Under the pieces are notes generated by a model. It was not told the origin of the DNA. It saw only the letters and a program-made list of their open reading frames with translations, and made no database searches. 64,000 nucleotides of DNA. It comes from Papio anubis. Taxonomy: Eukaryota; Chordata; Mammalia; Primates; Cercopithecidae. A program made the translations under genes and the position numbers. Shown piece by piece: positions 56,526-64,000 of the stretch (its first letter is position 1; each line of letters begins with the position of its first letter). Location of the stretch: the NCBI RefSeq assembly GCF_008728515.1, contig NC_044980.1, positions 33,744,290 through 33,808,289 on the forward strand, read 5' to 3'.

Positions 56526-57669
56526 AACTCTACCTAGTCATCAAACTTGCTGGATGTATGAAAGCATGAAGTTACCAACTTTACCTTTCTCTCTGTTAGA
56601 TGTCTCCGAAACAGCTGCATACTGAAAAGTTATTTTGATATACCTTTCGATGGGTATAAAGCTGTAGAAGCCAACAGAAGGAGCAGGGAGAACCATCCTT
56701 TTCTTCTCATAAGAGGGGAGCAAAGGAAGGTGCCTCAATGCCTATTAACCTATTAGTGACATACAGTACTCTTGGTCTTGTGAACAAAATGGAACAGCCT
56801 CTTCTGGGCTGAGGGGCTAGAGAAGGGAAATAGGGTGGAAATGGGGATTTGGGAGTTGATTGTCTCCAGAGAGAAGTGAACAAGGAAAAAGAAAGGAGGT
56901 CATATGCTTCAGTACATTTTGTATCAGCCAGACCCAGTCTTAGGCAAGACCTTAGTGATGAAATGTATGTTCCATAAGCTGGGTTGTTTCCAGGCTGCTG
57001 CATTCATCTTCTTTTCCTATTATTTATTAGTAAACATTCCAACACTCCATCTACAAAATTAAGGAGAAAATATCTGGCCAAACCTTGGTATGACTGAGTG
57101 AGGAGCACAATCTGCTCCAGCAGAGCCAGGCAGCCAAACAAGAGGCAGCAGCTTTTCCAAATCAGGATTCTGGTACTAGCTGGAGGCACTGGGGCAGGTA
57201 GAGAAGTGAAAACTCAGAAACCTTTAGTTCACTGCTTGAGGGTCTCTTTTATGGGGAACAAGGGCTGCTAAGCCACAGTGAGCCAGCTCAGTGTACCTTG
57301 TCTTTAGCAGAGCAGTGGGGAGCTCTGCAGTCTCCAGGTACTCTGCCATGCCCACAGAAATGGTCTGACAGGTGGGGACAGCATGGAATAGGGCAGGCAG
57401 AGCAAATACATTTCATCTCATGGGCCCATTCTGTTAATGGCTTCCTGGAGTGATGCTTCAGGTTCCAGAGCAAAAGGCTGGGTTTGGTGGAGCTTGATTT
57501 ATTAGTGTCTTCCACCTTGGGCTATGGGTGGGGGAATAGCGGACTTCTACCACATATTTGCTGTTCAGATATAGAGAAAAGAGCACTGTACTCTGAGTCA
57601 AGGCACCTCGTGTGTGAATCCCAAAAACCATGAGACCTTAAGTCACTTAAACATTGAGTCTCAATTTCT
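56526..57669. other. 3' flank without named element
   Basis: No exon or named repeat. Confidence 0.4.
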
Positions 57670-58070
57670 TCATCTTCATTCATTCCTTTAACAAACATTT
57701 GTTGAGCACCTACTAAGTGCCAGGTGCAGTTAGAGCTGCAGGTGGTAATAAAGATAAATAAAACATGGTCATTAATCTTAAGGGGACAACATTCTAGTGT
57801 AAGAGAAAACATGAAGAAATAATGAAAACATGAAGTTTAAGTTCTGGAATAGCATTCTCAGTGCAACGAAAAGAGAGACAATCTATGAGAATCGGAAAAG
57901 ACTTCATAGAAAGGGTGACATTTGAGCCATTTCTTAAAGGAGAAGTAGCAGTTCATCCAGATGGAGAACAGAAGCCATTCCTGGAAGAAGGAACTCTACA
58001 TACAAAGGCACAGAAGCATGACAGAGGGCAGGGTATGGAGGAATGGTAAGTAGTTTACAGCTGTACAGGG
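57670..58070 (+). repeat. L2 (LINE2) 3' region
   Basis: TTGTTGAGCACCTACTAAGT, GTGACATTTGAGCCATTTCT and AAAGGCACAGAAGCATGACA are L2 words. Confidence 0.75.
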
Positions 58071-58257
58071 CAGCATGTCCTGAGGGGGGCTGCAAGAAAT
58101 GCTGATTCCAAGGGATGTGCATCAGTTCTCTGCGGGAGGGAGAAAGGCTCTGTGGCAGAAAGACAAAAATCAATTAAGGAAAAAAAAACCAGGTTTAAAC
58201 AAAGTGACACAGGTTACTTTTCTGAAGGGCTTCTCAGGACTTTTAATATACAAAACC

Positions 58258-58532
58258 TTTGGCTGGGTTCTGTAGCTCATGCCTGTAATCCTAGCACTTT
58301 CGAAGGCTGAGGCAGGTGGATTGTCTGAGCTCAGGAGTTCAAGACCAGCCTGGGAAACACAGTGAAACCCCCAATTAGCCAGGCGTGGCAGCATGTGCCT
58401 GTAGTCCCAGTTACTCACGAGGCTGAGGCAGGAGAATCGCTTGAACCTGGGAGGCAGAGTTTGCAGTGAGCCAAGATCATGCTGCTGCTCTCCAGCCTGG
58501 GTAATAGAGCAAGACTCTGTATCCTAAGAAAA
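58258..58532 (+). repeat. Alu with small internal deletion
   Basis: The middle GTCTCTACTAAAAATACA part is absent (jump at about 58370). Confidence 0.85.
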
Positions 58533-58609
58533 AATTTTAAAAATTCAAAAAAATTATATATATATATATCCTTCCCTATTGGCATGTTGGGAACAAATCA
58601 GGTTTTTTA

Positions 58610-58757
58610 AATTTTTATTTTTATATTTTCAATTTGTAGAGACGAGGTCTCACTATGTTGCTGAGGCTAGCCTCAAATTCCTAGGCTCAAGCGATCCTCC
58701 CGCCTCAGCCTCTCAAAGTGCTGGGATTACAGGCGTGAGTACACCATACCTGGCTGC
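58610..58757 (-). repeat. Alu monomer, antisense
   Basis: Left-arm unit from TTTTTATTTTTATATTTT to CACCATACCTGGCT. Confidence 0.75.
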
Positions 58758-59084
58758 AAATCAGTTTTTCAGAAAACATTGTATTTTACATACCTGAAGT
58801 CTTTTTGAAATGATCAGTGATTTAAATTTTGGCAAATAAAACCTTGCACTGTCTTTAGAACGAAGTAGAGAAACTAAGATTTGGTTTTGTTGAAAGCAAA
58901 GGGTGTAGTGCATGCTCGCCCTGAGGGTATACATGAATACTTTTGCAGTTTGGTAAGGAATTTTGGCCCCATTTTAGGATATAAAGTCTTTATGAACTAT
59001 GACTATCTCATCAGCTATTTAATCTGATCATAGAAATACAACTTCAGTGCATCCCTATGAATTAATCTTATTGATTTATGGTGG

Positions 59085-59290
59085 TTAAGAGCTGTAGTTC
59101 TGGAGACAGGCAAGCCTGAGTTCAAAACCCAGGACTACCACTTTCTAGCTATGGATAATCCTATAAAATGGGGATGAAGTATAGTACCTATCTCAGTGTT
59201 GCTGTGAGAATAAATGAGATAATGCATTATATGTGAAGTGCTTAGCAGAGTGCCTGGCCCCATAACAATCATGTATTAAGTAACAGCTAT
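59085..59290. repeat. MIR
   Basis: AAGCCTGAGTTCAAAACCCA and AGCTATGGATAATCCTATAA then GTGCCTGGCCCCATAACA are MIR words. Confidence 0.7.
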
Positions 59291-60720
59291 TTTTATTTTT
59301 ACTGAAAGCTGGTCTTTGTCTTTATTCCCTTCTACTGACACCATTGTTGCATGAAGCAAACGGAGTTGGGGGCTGAATATTTTGAAAAGCTACTACCAAG
59401 CTTACGTGGAAAACATTTTTCTGGTTAACATCTCGAAAAAGATAGATTTATCAGGTTCTGGAAACAAAGATAGTATCATAGACAAGCAGTCTGACAGTCA
59501 CCTAAACTCAAAGATAATATATACACTATGGAAATCAGTTATCCTTTCAGATTTCAGGCAAGGGGAATCCTGCCACCTTGTGGTGTGAGAGAAGTAGGCC
59601 TGAGGCCAATTCCCACTTACTATCCCTAGCAGAGATGCAGGCCTCTCACAGTTATTGCCCACCTCTGAATTTATGAGACCCCTGGGCAACTGACTTAATC
59701 TGTGCCTATTTCTTCAGCTAGTTTGGAATCTCATTATCTCCTGGTTTACTGCAAAGGAAGTTAAAGTGCCAGATCGCTTCCTATATTTTATACAGTCCAG
59801 TAATAGAGAATGAACCAGTCTTTAATACGACTTGCATAAAAACCCCAAGTTCATAAATTTTGTATCTCATATACTACAGAACAAATATTCTTTACAGGTA
59901 AAAAAAAAAAAAAAAAAAAAGGACTATGAAAACCACACTTTTTTCAGGCTTGAGGTAGAAATAGGAGGTGACTAAAGAACACTTAATAGTAACTGTGTTT
60001 CTGGAGCTGTCTTTTGGATCATAATACATCAGAGTCCTGCTCAGCTCCTTCAGTAATGAGAAATCAGAGGACAGACATCTCAACGGCTAGAAACAAACAA
60101 CAGAGATCTTTCACAGGCCTCGGGCTCTAAGTCTCTGTGTTCGTGAGAAGAAACCACTTGAAAATCATGAACTATATAAAAGGCCCTAAATTAGATAAGT
60201 TTTCCACCTAGGATTTAAACAATCCAGGTAGCTCAACTATCCTTGGTTTGCCGAGAGCTCCCTGCTCTTTAGGAAGAAAACTTGAGACTCTCTTCAGATT
60301 TTAGAGGCCTATTAGAAGAGACAGCATTTGGAGAGTATAGTCATGTGGTGGAAAATGGTGACACAATTGCCTCAGGCTAAGTTCAGCCTTTAGCTGAGGT
60401 AAGGTAATGAGACGTGCTGCTGGGGGAGGCAGGGCCAGTTATGGAGGAAGGGAAGGCAAGAACCAAGAAAAACGCTCATATGATTTTCTCCTTTCCTCTA
60501 GGTCTTCTGTCATCAAATTGAAAACCTTTATACACAACAGCCAACAATAAAGACAACCTTGTTGATGATAAAAATTCTCGACCACAAAATGTTTCTCAAC
60601 ATTGGTAGCATTGGCAGATCTAAAACAGAACGGTTTTTTATTAAGGACTCTGGGAAAAAAGGTCCACTTAGCAGCAGCATTTCAGGTGAAATACCCAAGA
60701 GCCATTAGAAACTAGGATCC
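59291..60720. other. 3' flank, possible alternative last exon at 60504
   Basis: TTTCCTCTAG (60494-60503) is an acceptor-like end. From the phase of exon 11 it would give RSSVIKLKTFIHNSQQ and a stop that overlaps AATAAA at 60546. This is not proof of use. An A run lies at 59900-59920. Confidence 0.25.
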
Positions 60721-61025
60721 TGGCCAGGCACGGTGGCTCACGCCTGTAATCCTAGCACTTTGGGAGGCCAAGGTGGGCAGATCACGAGGTCAGAAGATCG
60801 AGACCATCCTGGCCAACATGGTGAAACCCCGTCCCTACGAAAAATACAAAAAAAAAATTAGCTAGGCTTGTTAGCACGTGCCTGTAAACCTAGCTACTCG
60901 GGAGGCTGAGAAGGGGAATCACTTGAACCGGGGAGTTGGAGATTGCAGTGAGCTGGGATCGCACCACTGCACTCCAGCCTGGCAATAGAGAGAGACTCCA
61001 TCTCAAAAAAAACACAAAACAACTA
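60721..61025 (+). repeat. Alu with target duplication
   Basis: AACTAGGATCCTG on both sides (60708-60720 and 61020-61032). Confidence 0.92.
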
Positions 61026-61217
61026 GGATCCTGATCTATGACTTGGGGGAAAGAAATCTTTTAGACACATGCTTTAAGTTATAGTTTCTTGTGTCATTGG
61101 AACTCTATTACCTTCCATTTCCCTTTTTCTGACTCTAACTTTATTCCTTTCAGTTCTGATTTTTAAAAAAATTCTGCAATACCTAAGTAATTTATTGGTG
61201 AACACTTTCATATACTA

Positions 61218-62441
61218 CAGTTGACCACTTAACAATGCAGGGGTTAGGGCTGCCAATGCCCTGTGCAGTCAAAAATCTTTGTATAATTTTGGATTCCCCC
61301 AAACCTTAACTGCTAATAACCTAGTGTTAACTGGGAGCCTTACTGATGAGATAAACAGTCGACTAATGCATACTTTGTATGTTATATGTATATTACATAA
61401 TATATTCTTACAATGAAGTAAACTAGAGAAAAGCAAAGGTTATTAAGAAAATGATAAGGGGCCAACTATGGTGGCTCATTGCCTGTAATCCCAGCACTTT
61501 GGGAGGCAGAGGAAGGCAGATTGCTTGAGCCCATGAGGTTGAGGTTGCAGTAAGCTGAGATCATGCCACTGCACTCTAGCCTGGATGACAAAGTGAGACC
61601 CTGTTCAAAAAAAGAAAAAAGAAAGAAAATAAGGAAATACATTTACATTACTATACTGTATTTATTGATTCCATAAATTTACATAGTCTGTTTACAAAAG
61701 GAATCCTTGGACTGAAATGAAGGGCATCCACAGCCACAGACCTCAATCTTTGATACATATCAAGCAATTCAGCTTTTTCTTGTAATGTCATGACTTCTAC
61801 TTCTTGGGAACACTTCCAGCATCACTAGTGGCACTTCGTATGGGTCCCATGGTATTATTTGAGGTTTATGGTGCACTAAACACGATGAAAAATACTTAAG
61901 AATCTCAAGAGAGTACTTTTTTCTGCCACATGAAATTTACTGGCGAGTCGAACTGCTCATACAGAGATGATGAGCATCAAACAGCGTTTTGAGCGGATAT
62001 TCACAACACCTGAGCACACGGCAGCAGCAGTAGAAGGCAGCTACAAAATGACTGCAGTACAGTGTGTACTCCCGTTGGTTTTATGCGGCTATGATTTAAC
62101 CTTGCATCTTTACATTTGTTTACATTTCTCTGGACTGTGAATAGCACCATGTACTGTATATGTGTGTAAACTTTGAGAAAATTTAGCATTTTATAATAGG
62201 TTTGTGCATATTTTGTAGTAGCACATGATAAAAGACTAGTATATACATATATTTTATGCATTCATGACATACCTTTTAAATTTTTAAAAAATATTTCTAG
62301 GCAACAGTTTGTGTTTTTTTAGATTGTCAAAAATCTCCAAAAAAAAAAAAAAAACTTCCAATGTATTTATTGAAAAAAATCTGTGTATAAGTGGATTTAT
62401 ACAGTTAAAACCCATGTTGTTCAAGGGTCAACTGTATTTGG
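61218..62441 (+). mobile_element. Tigger/MER2-type DNA transposon with internal sequence
   Basis: Inverted ends CAGTTGACCACTTAACAATG and CATGTTGTTCAAGGGTCAACTG-like are those of the Tigger2/MER2 group. The roughly 1 kb body between them is longer than MER2, so an internally deleted larger Tigger is likely. An Alu sits at 61459-61630. Confidence 0.8.
61459..61630 (+). repeat. Shortened Alu
   Basis: Left-arm start fused to right-arm end, with the middle missing. Confidence 0.8.
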
Positions 62442-62596
62442 AAGTGTCTTTAGCCTCAGCCTGTTTGAGGTCACCAAAACTGCCTTGGAAGGAATAGTTT
62501 GATCCTTCTGAAACACTTGCCCTGATCTGATTTACTGAACTCATCATAACATGTTATAAGTTAGAAAGGACCTATTTACTTTATAAAGAAACTAGG

Positions 62597-62906
62597 GATG
62601 GCCAGGCATGGTGGCTCAAGCCTGTAATCCCAGCACTTTGGGAGGCCGAGGTGGGCGGATCATCTGAGGTCAGGAGTTCGAGACCAGCCTGACCAACATG
62701 GCGAAACCCCGTCTCTGCTAAAAATACAAAAATTAGCTGGGTGTGATCATGGGTGTCTGTAATCCCAGCTACTTGGGAGGCTGAGGCAGGAGAATCACTT
62801 GAACCCGGGAGGTGGAAGTTGCAGTGAGCCAGGATTGTGCCATTGCACTCCAGACTGGGCGACAAGAGCAAAACTCCGTCTAAATAATAATAATAATAAT
62901 AATAAT
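62597..62906 (+). repeat. Alu with (TAA)n tail
   Basis: Full-length Alu followed by eight ATA units at 62883-62906. Confidence 0.92.
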
Positions 62907-63480
62907 ACAGCTCAAAGACCCTGTGTCTTTGGGGATCCAAGTGTATCACTATCAATATCTGTATCAATGCACTCAGTGCTTATAGAACCACATTTTGGGT
63001 CTTCATTCAGGAAATTATTTCAGTCATTTGTTCAGCCTGTAAAATTTAAGAATCAACCAGTACCTAAGGTATAGTGAGTTGTGTTCTGCTGTGGCAGAAG
63101 CACACATATACCAACTAAGCCAAAGGCTTGTCCACTGACTGGTAGGCCTTCTCCTGGCAGTTGCCGACTAACTCCCAGGATGCTTTAGGGTTGGCACTCA
63201 GGATCAAGGTCCCACATTGCAGCCCTGGCTGAAAACAGCTATATATTCCATTGCCCTTCTCTGCGGTGCTTATTAACTGGTCACTTGGCCTGTCATTGTT
63301 CATTTTAGCCCTGTCTGGAGATGAGGCTGCTGTTCCTCCCCAGAATATTCTGAATTGATTACAGTAGCTTCAGAAGAGTTGCTTCCATTTTCACATACGT
63401 AGTTGAAAATGGCTTTTCAACAATGACTGACATTTAAAAAAAAAAAAAAGAATAACAGAAAGAAATGGCCATGTAGACTC
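62907..63480 (-). pseudogene. Possible old retrocopy, minus strand, source unknown
   Basis: Three protein-like pieces follow each other on the minus strand in different frames: ENGSNSSEATVINSEYSGEE (about 63400-63320), then a 62-codon ORF with ISTAEKGNGIYSCFQP (63303-63115), then NEDPKCGSISTECIDTDIDS (about 63005-62915). The Ser/Glu/Asp-rich make-up and the order suggest the tail of one broken coding sequence. I do not recognise the parent; chance is possible. Confidence 0.3.
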
Positions 63481-63810
63481 CATTTTGGGTGGCACCAAAA
63501 TTTATAAAATGTTACTATTTTGCAATCCTAAGATGTCCAAACTGACAAACCTGTATCAATAAACAGTAGCATAAGTGTAACACTGTGAAATAAAATTTTA
63601 TGGTGTACCTGTTCCTGCATTTGAAAGTTGTTTTTAATGTTTAAAGTTTTTCTTTATTGTCACTGTAAAGTTGCTATTGTCTGGGGTTTTGATGTTAAAA
63701 TGTTTTATAAAATGGTGGTGATACTGAATGGTATAATTTTAACATCCTTATACCTGGTAAAATAAGTTGGCACCTATGTTGGTCCCCAAAGTTTTTCCCA
63801 AAGGCATTTT
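63481..63810. other. 3' flank, AT-rich, nothing named
   Basis: Two AATAAA words (63558, 63589) but no linked gene. Confidence 0.4.
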
Positions 63811-64000
63811 TAAAGCTGTTTTAGGTTCATGCAAAATTAAGGGAAAGCTACAGAGATTTCCCATTTACCCCCTACCCCCACACATACCTGGCTTCTCCCT
63901 TATCAACATCTCCCACCGGAGTGGTACATTTGTGACAGCTGATGAACCCACACTGACACACCATTATTACCCAAGTCCACAGTTTACATGAGGGTTCACT
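63811..64000. repeat. Old dispersed repeat, probably L1M-type, runs off the window
   Basis: TTTTAGGTTCATGCAAAATT, ACCCCCTACCCCCACACATA and CACCGGAGTGGTACATTTGT are words of a common mammalian repeat that I cannot name with certainty. Confidence 0.45.

Noticed and set aside
60504..60660. A second gene starting near 60.5 kb
   Set aside because: Only an acceptor-like sequence and a short frame are visible; at most an alternative TTC23L tail.

Overview
This is a vertebrate, specifically primate, nuclear window. Spliced exons lie in a sea of Alu, L1, L2, MIR, MaLR/ERV and DNA-transposon copies. One Alu (46873-47182) carries the sequence signature that I know from the AluYR subfamilies of Old World monkeys, so a cercopithecid (macaque, baboon, vervet or similar) fits better than human. 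That inference rests on one copy and on remembered consensus sequences.

The only protein-coding gene I can support is TTC23L (tetratricopeptide repeat domain 23-like) on the + strand. A CpG-rich promoter lies at about 1200-1830, with an ETS site and one good plus one degenerate RFX X-box. Ten internal coding exons run from the start codon at 3149 to 51139, and a probable terminal exon holds a stop at 53107-53109. The frame is open through all these exons and splice phases agree at every junction; the intended product is about 471 residues. In human the locus lies on 5p13.2 between RAI14 and RAD1 (from memory); neither neighbour reaches into this window.

Three features of the gene stand out. 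(1) The intron between 25511 and 26875 is not a GT-AG intron: it has a U12-type AT-AC donor, a textbook U12 branch site and an AC acceptor. (2) The donor expected after exon 10 reads CT instead of GT at 49144-49145, although the exon 10 to exon 11 junction is conserved in the paralogue TTC23. In this sequence the normal C-terminus therefore cannot be spliced canonically. (3) An antisense Alu upstream of the first coding exon contains a 30-base inverted copy of that exon's own splice donor region, about 760 bases away; this looks like a template-switch insertion.

The rest is introns and 3' flank. Main repeat blocks are: an ERVK-like solo LTR inserted in an Alu (4850-5611); long fragmented L2 elements (14270-16430, 17290-19560, 53480-54430); a THE1 LTR (15207-15566); an RPL26 processed pseudogene split by an Alu (23178-23990); an L1 fragment with an internal duplicated block (32850-34620); an approximately 5 kb old L1 hosting five younger insertions (37420-42560); another L1 hosting the AluYR-like copy (46190-47330); and a Tigger/MER2-type transposon (61218-62441). 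Two recent tandem duplications (79 and 42 bases) flank exon 8. No tRNA, rRNA, CRISPR or bacterial feature is present.
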